Origin: Hippopus hippopus
Lineage: Eukaryota; Mollusca; Bivalvia; Cardiida; Cardiidae
DNA: 64,000 nt
Reading direction: 5' to 3'
Assembly: GCA_946811185.2 (NCBI GenBank)
Contig: OX328112.1
Location: 20,799,558-20,863,557 of the forward strand
Shown: positions 34,916 to 45,772 of the stretch, piece after piece
How the letters are laid out: each line of letters begins with the position of its first letter
Position numbering within the stretch: position 1 is the first letter of the stretch
Made by a program: the position numbers and the translations under genes
The notes under the pieces: generated by a model
The model's input: only the letters and a program-made list of their open reading frames with translations
Databases searched by the model: none
What the model was told of the DNA's origin: nothing

Positions 34916-35860
34916 GGTCTAATGTTTGAAGCCTGGCTTTCATGTTTGCAGCTGTTTGCGGATTTTGTGTTTGTGGATTTCCTGTTTGTAGATACATCAT
35001 CAAGAAATTATATCAGTCTAACCGGTTTTCTTTGACTTTGTCATTGCAACAGTCCATCAACAGTATTTCAGACATGATACGATGAAGGAAGGGTGATTGT
35101 AAAATGCTCAGTACAATGAAGTGCTGTTTAGGTCCTGCAGAAATCATACCCAGGATGGGGCGGTGGGGGATATAGCTGTCGTTCAGACAGCCTTCTTATC
35201 CTAAATTGTTTTCAAAAGCCTTAATCCATAGGGTCGTTAAAACTTCTGATTACAAATATCATTATTGGTAGTTTTATTTAGGTAAAAGATGCATCACAAT
35301 ACATGTTAAAACATAAATCAGCTACATGTATGTATAACAAAAATATGAAATGTTCAGCTTTTTTTCAAAAGGGTACAGATAACAAAGATTTTAGTGAACT
35401 AAGAAAAGGTGTAGGATTCAATAACTCCTTCTTACTTTGATTGGTGATCTCAGTTTTTATGATTAGTTTGTTTTTGTCCTCTTTACCTTGGCTGTTTTCA
35501 GAGAAAACATTATGATATTGTCGTAGCAATGGCTTACGTCATGGCCTTATGTCTGTAGTGCCTCTATCCATCTCTCTGTCCATGTATGCAGAATGTTTGT
35601 CGTGATGATATCTTGGCTGAGTTTGAAAACAGGTCACCTCAGTTTAAAGATGTTGAAAGAGGCTTAGTACATGTAGTTGGTGCTTAAAGAGTTAATTGGG
35701 TGGAATGACCTTTCAGAGGCCAAGTTCATAACGGGCTTGATTTTCGACTATATAGTCAGTGGTGTTTCTCCTGAACAGGTAGAGTTTCCCCTCGAGTGAC
35801 ATAATCTGACCTTTTGAACTTGACTCTTCTAAACCCTGCTGCAACTGAGCATTACTAGAA
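34916..35860. other. Non-coding stretch
   Basis: A palindromic-MITE right-end fragment (about 35,195-35,253) is the only item recognised. Confidence 0.5.
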
Positions 35861-35867
35861 TTCTAAA

Positions 35868-35884
35868 ATGGCAGAAGAGAAGGT
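35868..35884 (+). CDS. Candidate first coding exon (MAEEKV)
   Basis: ATG in a good context (CTAAAATGG) encodes MAEEK and then GT before a consensus donor (GTGAGTAAG). Joining to the exon at 36,668 gives phase-correct MAEEKV-SFIISMDKQQYS. This is the sole basis for the call. Confidence 0.35.
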
Positions 35885-36415
35885 GTGAGTAAGGCAATCA
35901 AAAACTTTTACTATTAATTTTTGTGTTTGTCAGTTTGGACATGTATTAACTGTGTTGTTATACAACAGATGATCAAATGAACTTTTGAAGTATCTTTTTT
36001 TTAGGCATGTTTTAGAATGGATTTATGCATCTTCCTAAGTATGCATGAATGACACCTTTACAAGTGCAGACAATTAAAGTAAAGGTTTCAGGTACAAACC
36101 TTTTGTCAGGGTATCAGTTTATTTTGAACCGGAATGCATGGAATTTATTGAAGGCATAGTCAACAGCAAACTCAAAGCATTATGTTAGATCATTTTCAAG
36201 TCAAAAAGAGTCAATTCTGATATGACAGCTTTTACTGGAGCGTAATTAAAGTAATGCCTGCACATGAAATAAGAATAGAAAGAGAATTATCTACCTTTTG
36301 CTTAGTAGATAGGCTACAGCTTTTATTCCTTTGTAAAGAGCATAGATCCTGATCAGAAAGTTTCTGTAGCTGTCTTATAAAGGTCTTCTCTGTAGTGAAA
36401 ATCAGTGGCGTGGAT

Positions 36416-36490
36416 GCAGAGCGGTCTGGATAGCTCTGTAGTTAGAGCACTCGCCCAATAAAAGAGGACTCCCTGATTTGAATCCTGTAC
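36416..36490 (+). mobile_element. tRNA-like SINE head
   Basis: GGATAGCTCTGTAGTTAGAG fits an A box and TGATTTGAATCCTGTACAGG a B box. No CCA or convincing cloverleaf acceptor pairing is seen, so it is taken as a SINE head rather than a tRNA gene. Confidence 0.5.
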
Positions 36491-36667
36491 AGGCCACACT
36501 TTTTCCCCTTCAAGTTTCTAGAACTCTGTTTGCTCATGATGATATTGGTTATAAGTTTCACTGTTGGCTAGGACCTTTTGAAATGAAAATATGTAACATT
36601 CATGGGTATTCCTTAGGGAAGTTGTTGTTAACTTGTGAAGTAAAATGGTGTAATTTTTGACCTGCAG

Positions 36668-36746
36668 ATCTTTTATAATTAGCATGGATAAGCAGCAGTA
36701 CTCCATCTGTGCACCTCCAAGTTTTGTGGAATCTGTAATGCAGATG
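36668..36746 (+). CDS. Candidate exon 2 of a possible Myb/SANT-like gene
   Basis: Acceptor GACCTGCAG ends at 36,667 and donor ATG|GTATGT starts at 36,747. The 79-nt exon translates as SFIISMDKQQYSICAPPSFV then ESVMQM. The composition is protein-like and phases agree with the exon at 35,868. By eye it resembles the N-terminus of molluscan Myb/SANT-like proteins (a short QQYS/PPS motif), a recollection I cannot check. It could also be part of an unrelated gene. Confidence 0.4.
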
Positions 36747-36875
36747 GTATGTTACATGTTAATTTTGGGTCACTTGACAAAATATGTATACCAAGCCCAA
36801 CCAGTTTTGATGGTTGATTTCTCTATACATTGCTACAGATAGTGCTGAGTCATACTTGTATATATAAATTGAATA

Positions 36876-37104
36876 TTAACTCTTTACTAAACAACAAAAT
36901 TTAAGCTTAGTCCAAGTTAAAGGCATTTGCAGACAATAAATCAAATGTGTTACATATTCTAAAATATATCTTAGAAAGGGTAGAAAACACTGCAAGAAAA
37001 GGAGAAAATGCTGGTTACTACCTTTTTCTCCTTTCTTTATAATCTTTTTAAAAGCATTCTTCTTCAGGGACGTTGAAAGTCGGGATTTTTTGGTAAAGGG
37101 TTAA
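36876..37104 (+). mobile_element. TTAA palindromic MITE
   Basis: TTAA at 36,876 and 37,101, with ends CTCTTTACTAAACAAC and TTTGGTAAAGGG. One arm of the central palindrome has mutated (GCTGGTTACTACC). Confidence 0.85.
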
Positions 37105-37520
37105 CATATTACGTCTACTGCAAAAAAAAAGTGACTGTAAACATTTGAGTCTACACTGCTATCTGACAGGGTCAGAACAGAGGAACGTTTTCTTGCCAAA
37201 GAGATATCATTTTGCACCAACTATACCACTGAGTTTTCATTAAAGTCTTCTTTTATATGTCCATCAGTCAGTTCTATTTTTTAAACAATATATTAATAGT
37301 AATTAGAAAATCTTAGCTATTCCACTTTTTGTGAACAAAGCAGACCATAATCTTAAAAGCTGTTCTTGTATGAAGCTGTCTGATCTGGGTTAGCTCTTTT
37401 TACAAAGGCTTACTAAAGAGTGTACACAAGGAGTAAAGATTTAAGAAGGTGGACACGAGTCTTCCATTAGATCATCTGATACATGCATATTTTTTTACAT
37501 TTTTTTTTTAATCATTTCAG

Positions 37521-37611
37521 ATCCTAGGGTGAGACAACAAAACATATGAAACAGTGGCAAGGGACCTGGGGCACAGTAAAACCAATAAAATGGCCACAGA
37601 TGAAATACCAA
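37521..37611 (+). pseudogene. Candidate exon 3 with in-frame TGA
   Basis: Acceptor TAATCATTTCAG ends at 37,520 and donor A|GTAAGG starts at 37,612. Following exon 2 in phase it reads ILG, TGA, then DNKTYETVARDLGHSKTNKM and ATDEIPS. Sense resumes so cleanly after the TGA that a point mutation in a once-coding exon is plausible. Phase does not carry simply into the next candidate at 40,738. Confidence 0.3.
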
Positions 37612-38053
37612 GTAAGGGCATTATTAACATATACACAGTCACCGTGCTTTGTGTGAATAGATTGTTTACCCTCAAAGAGTTATTATAAAGCTACAGTATA
37701 AGCTATGGCCGTTTCTTTTCGATAATTGTTCATCATTAAGCAGCAAACCAATTTGAGTGAATATTTAGTGCTTTTGTAGACAGCGTCTATTAAGATCAGA
37801 CTGCACAGACCATAAAGTTAGATCTTAAATCTACATCATTAGAAATGCTGAGACCTTCAAGATTTTCCTGTGGGCTGGAAATGTCCATTGAATTTATTTA
37901 GCAGTATAAGGGGTAAGTACACAAAATATTAGGGCTTAAGCCAAGCAAGCTTTTGTCTATGAGTATTTATGAATAGGACTGCTGCTATATGACACCAGCC
38001 TTAAGTTATTCTAATCTAAACATTCATGAAAAACTCCACCGACTATGAATATA

Positions 38054-38219
38054 TGAGGTGCAGTCGGAAAGATCCCAGCCTGGTCAATTTATAAACATAC
38101 TAGCGTCCCCATCATGCTAAAATTTGCTACACACTTCATCTCACCTTTTTAGTTTGCATATGTTTGAAAACAATTCATTTGATAATTCTTCCGTCCGGGA
38201 ACTTTCCGACTGCACCTTG
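38054..38219. mobile_element. 166-bp mariner-type MITE
   Basis: The inverted ends are GGTGCAGTCGGAAAGATCCC and, read from the other side, GGTGCAGTCGGAAAGTTCCC. Both are flanked by TA (38,052-38,053 and 38,220-38,221), the usual Tc1/mariner target. It is far too short to encode a transposase, so it is a deletion derivative. Confidence 0.85.
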
Positions 38220-38326
38220 TACAAGTGAATGAATATTTATTTCACAATGTAAAACAAGAAATATTGCAGTAGTACTTCAAGAATAATTACTAAATATGTA
38301 ATATAGGTTTAGTTCACGTATTTGAA

Positions 38327-38427
38327 GGCGTTGATATTTGCAGAGGCCTGAAAAATGGTTTAACGCTGGATTGTGAAGCATGAGGGGTATTAAACCATTT
38401 TGAGGGCCTCTGCAAATGTTAACGACC
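38327..38427. mobile_element. Short foldback: two 37-nt inverted arms
   Basis: The left arm (GGCGTTGATATTTGCAGAGG, then CCTGAAAAATGGTTTAA) pairs with the right arm (TTAAACCATTTTGAGGGCC, then TCTGCAAATGTTAACGACC). The loop is about 25 nt. Any transcript would form a strong hairpin. Confidence 0.75.
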
Positions 38428-38867
38428 AAAAAAAAAAAAGTGAATTAATGTTATTATTGCATAAGGTAAATGTATTTTAGCAATAATTTTTAACGAAAGC
38501 ACAAAATAATTCCATAAAAATGCAGTAAAGCGAACTTGAAATGTACTGGATCTATACGGGTCAAAACCGGAAGTTGGCAAAGAAGTTTCTGTTACGAGCA
38601 ATGAGGGGCCAGTAGTCCTATGCCACTCATTTCCTCTCGCAGTGTAAATTCACTTCTAAGGATACTAGTATTTAATACAAATGGGACTTTTGTTGGATTA
38701 ATCTGCACAGGTTTGGATCGATTACAACATGGATAAATGAGTGAATATGAATTTCTGTCACGAAAAGACGTCAAAGGGATAATATCCAGCAAAGGAATTG
38801 CAGACTACGTTTTAGAAACAGGTGGGATATAGCTTGTATAAAGTACATGTCACGATTAATTTTTTGT

Positions 38868-39860
38868 TATCCCCCAGCCAAAAAGGCTGCAGGGGATATG
38901 GAAATAGTAGCCGTATGTCATTGGGTCACTCCATCATTCCCCTTATTCTGTCTGTCTGTCAGTCCTTCTGTCCCACTTTTTTGTCTGGAGCATAACTCAA
39001 AAACTATAAGGGATGTAAACATGATACTTCAGAGGTGGATAGATCTCATCAAGGAGAAGTGCAGTGCACAACAGTCACAACTCTTGATTGCATAATTTAG
39101 GAGTTATTGCCCTTTGTTATTTTTCCTACTTAAATTTTGTCCTGAGCATAACTCAAAAACTATTGGAGTGTAATCATGATACTTCACAGGTGCATAGATC
39201 ATATTGAGGAGAAGTGCAGTGCACAAGAACCATAACTCTTTGTTGCATACTATGATCTACATCTACATGAGATATGAACATGAAACATCACAGGTTGATA
39301 GATGACATTGAGGAGAAGTGGAGTGTACAAGAACCATGACTTTCAGTGCCATAATTTAAGTGTTATTGCCCTTTGTTATTTTTTCATATTTAAATTTTGT
39401 CTCAAGCATAACTTGAAAATTATAAAAGGTATCATTGTGAAACTTCAGAGGTAGGCAGATTTTCTTGAGGAGAAGTGCAGTACCATGATTTTTGGAGCTA
39501 TGTCACTTTGTCAATGTTTGAGTCGCAAGGTTTCTTTGGAGCATAATTTGAGCTGTCTTAACTCCACTGCTGGATAGTTGTCTCTGAGGAGGAGTGCAGT
39601 ACATAAGAATCTTCCCCCCATAATTTTTTATTTATTGCTTTTTGTTGTTTTTCAGAGTTATTCTGTCTGATTTCATATGTGCTTACACTTGACAGCTATT
39701 GAAGAAAAGTGTACCCTGTTGAAGTTTTTTATTGGACTTTGTATTTAGCATTGGCAGAAAAATAATTCTTAAATCTAGCTGTTAGCCTTTAAACAAGAAG
39801 ACACACATCTTTTATTGAGCAAGCATTTGGCGGGGGATGGACATGTCAACAAGGCTCTCG
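38868..39860 (+). repeat. Internally repeated element with CCCCC/GGGGG ends
   Basis: It opens TTATCCCCCAGCCAAAAAGG and closes TTGGCGGGGGATGGACATG, a short inverted pair. Inside are GTCTGTCTGTCAGTCC and degenerate units keyed by GAGCATAACTCAAAAACTAT and GAGAAGTGCAGTGCACAAG. It has the same plan as 33,718-34,915 but is distinct in sequence. Confidence 0.75.
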
Positions 39861-40730
39861 TTTAGATCTTGATTATACTGAGATTCTGGGCAAGATTTCA
39901 CTTGTGGTGTGCTAAAATCATCAAAGACAAAGCATAAAAAAGATCTAAAATGGTACAAGCTCCTACAGCTTTGTCAGTGGGAGTCTAGGGATGATATGAC
40001 AATAACGAAGGTTCAGAGTGCATTGTTTACAAGGTAGGCCCAAATCAAGTATATTGAAAGTACAAAGCCGCGTGTTAATGGCATGTGAATGTACTGATTA
40101 ATATACGTTTTCTCCTGTTAATGCCTGGATTTTATCAGTTAATACTTGCTTATAAATGCTCGAAAACACACGTTTTATGAAATAATATCCTTTAAACAAC
40201 AGCATTGACCCTTATCAGACAGTCTGAAAGGAGCTGGCTGATCTTCTGTTCAGACTGTAGAAAGGTCAAAAGATATCAACAGGTGAGAAAGTGCTATTGC
40301 AATGAGAATGTGTTGTCTTAGATCAGCCTTCAAGCTTCAAAAGATGTTGCATAAATGTTTATGAGTATAATCAGACCAAAATGCACATTATGCTGATATG
40401 TGTCAAACAGTGTAGACTCCTACTAGATCTAGATGCAGGGTGAAAGACTAGGTAGCTTGTCCAGATCTGCGCATTTTAATTGTAAGTAAAATTGTTGTCT
40501 GTGATATGTTAAAAAGATATATCTGATTTTGCAACAAACACAATCTGTAGTCAAACAGCACAGATCTCAGATCAGGCTCAGCATATTGGTAGGCTTGATC
40601 TGGTCCAAACTGTTTGCAAAAACCATGAAAATTGGACTGAAGCTGCTGCTAGTATGCAAAGAGTTACTGTTGGATCCAGATAGCCAGAAGTGGCCTGCTG
40701 TTTCATAATTCTTTTCATTGTGATCTTTCT
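39861..40730. other. Non-coding stretch
   Basis: No gene recognised. Near 40,590 is GGCTTGATCTGGTCCAAACT, part of a dispersed repeat also echoed at 20,955, 30,620, 37,790, 50,060, 51,100 and 57,210. Confidence 0.45.
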
Positions 40731-40737
40731 GCAGATG

Positions 40738-40962
40738 AAAGCATTTGCCATAGAGAATTTCAGCGCCAAGACCAGAATAGATAACAACAACAACAACATT
40801 CAAAGTCCAGAGCAAAAGAATCATACTTATATTCCTAATTTGAGAAACAAGAAAAACAAAGATGTAGATCAGAGAAAGATGTGGGAATGGTTTGAAATTT
40901 ACATAACAACTCATCATGACAGCCAACATCTTTTGCTTAGATTGCTTATCCTTTGTTACTTA
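40738..40962 (+). other. Exon-like open segment abutting a mariner insertion
   Basis: After acceptor GATCTTTCTGCAG the frame is open for 75 codons: MKAFAIENFSAKTRI, a run of five Asn, SPEQKNHTYIPNLRNKK, KMWEWFEIYIT and on to LLILCYL. It then runs straight into the mariner end at 40,963. No domain is recognised. It could be a decayed exon or a chance frame. Confidence 0.25.
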
Positions 40963-42192
40963 CGAGGGGTGATCAGAAAGAACATGGACCACCTCGTTAT
41001 TTTGAAAACTACTTCATGTAGGATGACAAAAAATTGAATTGATTATCTGGCAACTGACTCTATACTCTGTTAGTGGTCCAAAATGTCGGACAACATTTTA
41101 TTTAAGGCGAGAGTAATCATTAAGGTTTACGTCAAAGTCTGAAAGTATTGATCGGAAATCAAAACTGATTTAGAAAAAGTTTTAGGGGACTCTACACTCA
41201 AGAAATCTGATATTCCTAAATGGATCGGACTGAGTTAGAGCCTGATGCGATACTACTAAATATGATCCTAAATCTGACCGTCCATCAACATCAGTCACAG
41301 ACAAAATCATCACGGGTGTAGAGCAGCATGCAAAACAAGATCGCCTAGATACTGTCAGGAAATTATCTGACACATTTAGTATTTCAATATGGAAATGCCA
41401 AGGAGATTTTGACGAGTTGGGTATCTCGACTTTTGACGCCCGAGCAAATGAGGGTTAGGTTTGAAATATGTCAAGAACATTAGATCGCATTAGGGTAGAG
41501 GAGTCAGACTTTACTGATCGTATTGCTACATGACATGAAACACAGATACACTTTAATGAGACTGAACCTAAACAACAAAGTAGTGTATAGAAACATCCAA
41601 CGTCGCTTTCCGCTGTGAAAGCCAAACTTTCTAAGTCAGAAGTCAAAGTTATGTGCATCATGTGTTTGTATTCTCCTTTATTTTTTCTTTTGAATCAAGT
41701 TGCATATATACATACTACAGTCAATACTGAGTTTTATGCCCACATTATTCAAATAAATTTCACAACACCATACACAAAAACAGCCAGAAGTTATGCAGAA
41801 TGACATCACTTTACACCAAGATAATGCCCTAGTTCACAAAACAACACTTGTTCAGGAAACTTCTGCAAAAACTAGACATAGAAACATTAGCCAACTCTTC
41901 TTATAATTCAGTCCTGACCCCTTGAGACCTCTGACTAGTTCCTATTTTGAAAGATTCTCTATGTGGCACACACTACAAGAATGCAGAGGAGCTAACCCTC
42001 ACAATGACCCCGTCCTTTAGAGTAATGTCATGTGACGCGCTCGCGCACATGTTTTGTGAATGGAAATCAAGAATGAATAAGTACATACAATTCAAAGGAG
42101 GTTACTTTCAAAAACAGTAAACATTCCAAGTTGTTTTTTATAACAATATTCCGATACAGGGGCTGGTCCACGTTCTTTCTGATCACCCTGCG
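40963..42192 (+). mobile_element. Mariner element, full length but dead
   Basis: The 1,230-bp element has inverted ends CGAGGGGTGATCAGAAAGAA and, from the other side, CGCAGGGTGATCAGAAAGAA, with matching continuation (ATGGACCACC / GTGGACCAGCC). It is flanked by TA at 40,961-40,962 and 42,193-42,194. The length is right for mariner. The interior shows transposase pieces on the + strand: TSWVSRLLTPEQMRVRFEIC at about 41,411, KVMCIM at about 41,648, VNTEFYAHI near 41,720 and LHQDNALVHKTTL near 41,815. Confidence 0.9.
41411..41985 (+). pseudogene. Mariner transposase remnant
   Basis: Order and motifs match mariner transposases of the DD34D type. The LTPEQxRVRFEICQ linker is followed by a region equal to the first catalytic motif; here it reads A-T-stop-HETQIHFNE, so the usual GDET has become a stop plus His in place of Asp. 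A second TAG falls where WKHP is expected (KHPTSLS follows). The HQDNA motif keeps the second Asp. The third-Asp area is scrambled (FSPDPLRPLTSSYFERF). It is inactive. Confidence 0.85.
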
Positions 42193-42300
42193 TATATGTC
42201 ATGGACTTTGGTCATGCCTATAGTTCTATACAGATTGCAACAAATTGTTCTGTCACACAGAAAACTGATAAAAAATGATAAATATAGGATCTGATATGAT

Positions 42301-42424
42301 TTGGCGTTTGAGATAAAATTTCCTTAAACAAGTCTGGGAAAATGTTATTAAGCAAGCCTTTGGGGAGCTTAATAACATTTTTTTTCTTGACAGGTTTAAT
42401 AAAATTTTATCTCAAATGCCAACA
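42301..42424. mobile_element. Foldback element with 50-nt arms
   Basis: The left arm begins TTGGCGTTTGAGATAAAATT and the right arm ends AATTTTATCTCAAATGCCAA; the inner part AATGTTATTAAGC pairs with GCTTAATAACATT. The loop is only about 15 nt. It lies 110 bp beyond the mariner element. Confidence 0.8.
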
Positions 42425-42730
42425 AACGTCAGATTCTTTTTATCACATAAGGATATTTCACAAATTATAGATCAGAAGATGCAAATTCATCTGTAGGTGC
42501 AACCGCAGTGAAACCCATTCACTCTATGAAATACGTACAAAATGACGTCAAAAATGACGTCGCACAATTGTGATATCAAACATGTATAAGACAAGAAAGT
42601 TTGTGATGGGTATATTACACTGAAAACAAGGAAGGTTATGTGATAAAACAGTAGTTTAAAAGTACATGTAATAAGAATAAGCATAAAAAATACGGAAGAG
42701 TATTTGTAAAACATGTACTTTTGTTTTCAG

Positions 42731-42905
42731 ATTGCCAAAATGTGGGAAGAGGAGAGGGAAGAAAATGATGATTCATTTAAGGCTGGCTCAGGACACGCTT
42801 TTCTGTGAATCAAAAAATCATGACCAGCTGTGGGACAAGATTGTTGAGGGGTGGCATAAGAACGGGCTAGTAGTAACAAAGTGTTAAGTTATCAATACAT
42901 GGAAA
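42731..42905 (+). pseudogene. Myb/SANT-like DNA-binding domain remnant
   Basis: After acceptor TTTGTTTTCAG the first frame gives KMWEEERE; a one-base slip gives KKMMIHLRLAQDTLFCESK, then NHDQLWDKIVEGWHKNGLVV, TKC, TAA (42,885-42,887), then VINTWK. This matches the Myb/SANT-like (trihelix, PF13837-type) pattern: a first Trp followed by acidic residues, LIxLRL, KNxxLWxxIV, then TKxQVxxxWK. The TAA stands where Gln (CAA) is expected. The frameshift and stop indicate a decayed copy. Confidence 0.5.
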
Positions 42906-43619
42906 GTTTCTGGTGTTCACTGGGAATAGGGTGGATTGATATATCAGATTGAAAGTTGTGAAGTTTGAGCCTGAATTTGCTTTCTTCTGAACCATGGGTG
43001 CGTTTGCAGAAAATGTGGAAATAGATCAGTTTGGAAGTTTATGCAGTATCACCAGAGTCTACTCATAATTCTGCACATTGAAAATACTAATCGCGCTTTG
43101 GGTTTTGCTTAGAAGCGATATGCAGTGGACTTTTGTTGAAAAGGTAGAAAATCAGACTACACAGCACGTACGGAGAGAGAGAGTGCAATACCCGTGGGAT
43201 AAGACTGAGAAAAGTGTTAGCCCCAATAGCATAAAATTTAAAAATCGAAGCAGTAAAGTAGCAAAACATTGGCAGCACAACTTTATTACATATCATAATG
43301 ATTAAATTTATCTACCTATTCTGTTTGATGTTAGACAGCACATGGCTATCGGTGTTGTTTAAAGATCACATTACACCTTCTGTGCTGTCTGGTTCTTATC
43401 CACCCCAACAATGGTTTATCAGCATAAAGATAGACACTGGGTTGTGTATTTATGGTTAATATTCGTAATCTTATGACCGCAAACTTCTGTGTGGTCGCGC
43501 GCTGGAATACACATACTAAATCAATGGGAATTTTGAATTTGATGTAACATTTATCATCATAGCTTCAGAAATCATCCGATCCCTATACTATGTAAATCAA
43601 CGTATATCTCTTCAATGTA

Positions 43620-43790
43620 TTTACCCTTTTATCATAATGTTTTTGTTACTCGTTGTTTCGGGAAGGATAGAAAACGTTGTGGAAAAAGGAGAAAATGCTG
43701 GTACCAGCATTTTCTCCTTTTCCAACAATGTTTTCAATAGGCATTCTTTTCGCGGTCGTTAGAGCTCATGATTGTGTGGTAAAGGATGAA
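43620..43790 (+). mobile_element. TTAA palindromic MITE (shortened)
   Basis: It has a perfect central palindrome, AGGAGAAAATGCTGG then TACCAGCATTTTCTCCT. The right end GTGTGGTAAAGGATGAA is mutated from TTAA, and the left end has lost the usual AAATTTTAGACTTGTCC part. Confidence 0.75.
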
Positions 43791-43864
43791 CAACACAAAA
43801 TTTCCATAGACCAGGTTTGGTGCGATAAAGTCGTAAAGTCGAGCATTTACTAGAGACTAAAATC

Positions 43865-44106
43865 ATGAGCCGTGCTCTGTACAAAGGGGGCTTAATGCAT
43901 CTGCGAAAAGTCTGCGCAGTCTGACCTGGGCCGAAACTTTTCGCTATTTGTCAATTTTCTGTATGTCAAAGGACCAGTCTACCTCATGATTTAGTCGGTT
44001 GTTTAAAAAAGTGGCTCTTATAGATCTATAATTATGTGATGACTTGGCCTGGTATCATGTATCACGCAGATGCATTTAGCCCCCTTTTGCCAGAGCATGG
44101 TTCAAT
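43865..44106 (+). mobile_element. GCTGACCTGGG-family MITE (near full length)
   Basis: The left end is TGAGCCGTGCTCTGTACAAA and the right end CTTTTGCCAGAGCATGGTTC, inverted. The internal GGGGGCTTAATGCATCTGCG preserves the empty TTAA site that is occupied in the copy at 48,605. Confidence 0.8.
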
Positions 44107-44900
44107 TATTATACATGTACATGTATATATTGACGAGAACAAATCTTAATCTGGGTCGGAAATGTCGGATCATTTTTGTTCTGTTTACCTTGGCCGAAAA
44201 AAAAAAAAAGAGAAAAATATATTTCAAATCGTTGTTAAGCTTAGGTGATCAGTTTACTTCATAAAAAAAGATCTATTTTCTTTTCTACAATTTGACCGTC
44301 TTCACATGCTTTGGATATGAATTATTCTAAATTTTAGATGTTCGATGAGTTGGACTTGGGGACGGATTTGGGGATATCTTTTTGGATTCAGGTCATAAAC
44401 AAAACATTTCTGTTGGCTATTATTCCATTACGTTTTGTCAGAATTTAATTTTTGAAACCGCTGGAAAGCTCCCCAAAAAAAATCGTTTTAAACTAAATTC
44501 ATTGATACCTAACACGAAGTGAAGATTTTTCACGGACTGGGGTTGCATTAAGTAAAACATGTAAATGCCCAAAAGATATGGCAAACTTTAATCGTACCTA
44601 TATACGCGATCTCAAAAAAAAATATTTAAAAAAAAAAGTATCATGTTTTATGCAATATGAAAGATTGAAATACAAGCTTTCATTTGAAATTAATTTAATC
44701 AGAATTTAAAAAAAGAAAATCTGTCTCCCTAGTAAGCTTCAGGAAATGTCAGGCAATGCAAAGAAGTGTCAGAAATCGTCACAAGCCCAAATATTCCGTT
44801 TTTCATGTTGTATTTGTTGTTGTTATGGAATATTTAACATATTATATCAAAATATTTTATATTAGAGTGTATTTTGACTCGAATATGGGATAAATCTACC
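44107..44900. other. Non-coding AT-rich stretch
   Basis: A poly-A tract near 44,197 and several AAAAAAA runs; no gene or repeat recognised. Confidence 0.5.
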
Positions 44901-45339
44901 TGCCGACACAGCGTCACGAAATACGGCTGATAACGATAGGAAAGAGGTAAGAAGTCAATTACTACATGTAGAATTAGCGTCACGAAATATGGCGGATAAA
45001 TGTAGGAGCGTCAGGGAATACAACTATTACAACAAATGAGTATTATTATGAATTTTGACATTAAAAGTGACGAAACACAGAAACAAGAAAGATAAATTTA
45101 CTTTCCTTTCCAAATAATGCAAAATCCATAATTCTAATGGGGGCATATAAATTTAGCGTCACGAGATCTAACCACTGAATTGCGGATTAGCCACATGAAG
45201 TATTAAACGTCACAAGAATCAACCTGCTACCATTGTATTACAGACTAGTGACAGTATCTATTCAGCGTCACGAGAACCAACAACTGTATTACAGATAAGC
45301 TTCTAGGTAGTTATACTTGGCGTTAGGAGGTTCAAAAAG

Positions 45340-45420
45340 TCTTTTAGAAACACTGTGGGAATAGGATAAATAGCTAGGCCTTCTTTTCGCACATTATTTT
45401 CTCAACGATCAGAGAACTGC
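45340..45420 (+). mobile_element. TTAA MITE remnant
   Basis: AGAAACACTGTGGGAATAGG followed by ACATTATTTTCTCAACG. Only the middle survives. Confidence 0.45.
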
Positions 45421-45464
45421 TATTCAATAGAACAAGGTTCAGTGCTATATTACAAGAGATTACA

Positions 45465-45772
45465 AATGATTGACTGATTGGTTGTATGGTGTTTAATTCC
45501 GTTTCAACATTATTTCAGTTATATCGCGGCGGCCAGTGCCTTCCTGCAGTTTCTTTAACTAGCACTCCGCACAATATGCTTCCCAAGCCACTGGCTGCTT
45601 TCCCACATTACCATCGTGGACGCAATGGTCAGCGGTGAGAGAGGAATGAATCCTGTCGCAATGACTACCACAGTCCTCGGAGAGAAATTGACCGAGCCAT
45701 GGATCGAACTACTGACCTCCTGTTTTCAAGTCCTGTACTCTGCTGACTGGGCTTTCGGGGCTCGGCCCAAGC
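45465..45772 (-). mobile_element. tRNA-derived SINE, minus strand
   Basis: Read on the minus strand, the head has GCCGAGCCCCGAAAGCCCAG and a B box TAGTTCGATCCATGGC. The tail is at the low-coordinate end (GATTGACTGATTGGTTG on the + strand, equal to CAATCAATC on the minus). Related partial copies lie at 47,375-47,530 and 55,090-55,245. A 75-codon + strand frame through it is a by-product. Confidence 0.75.

Noticed and set aside
36416..36490. Functional tRNA gene
   Set aside because: A- and B-box-like words are present but acceptor and anticodon stems do not pair convincingly; SINE head preferred.
37521..37611. TGA as selenocysteine
   Set aside because: No selenoprotein family is recognised and no SECIS element could be identified; mutation is simpler.
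40567..40929. 120-codon minus-strand frame
   Set aside because: Hydrophobic mix with no domain, overlapping an exon-like + strand segment and a dispersed repeat; treated as a shadow.
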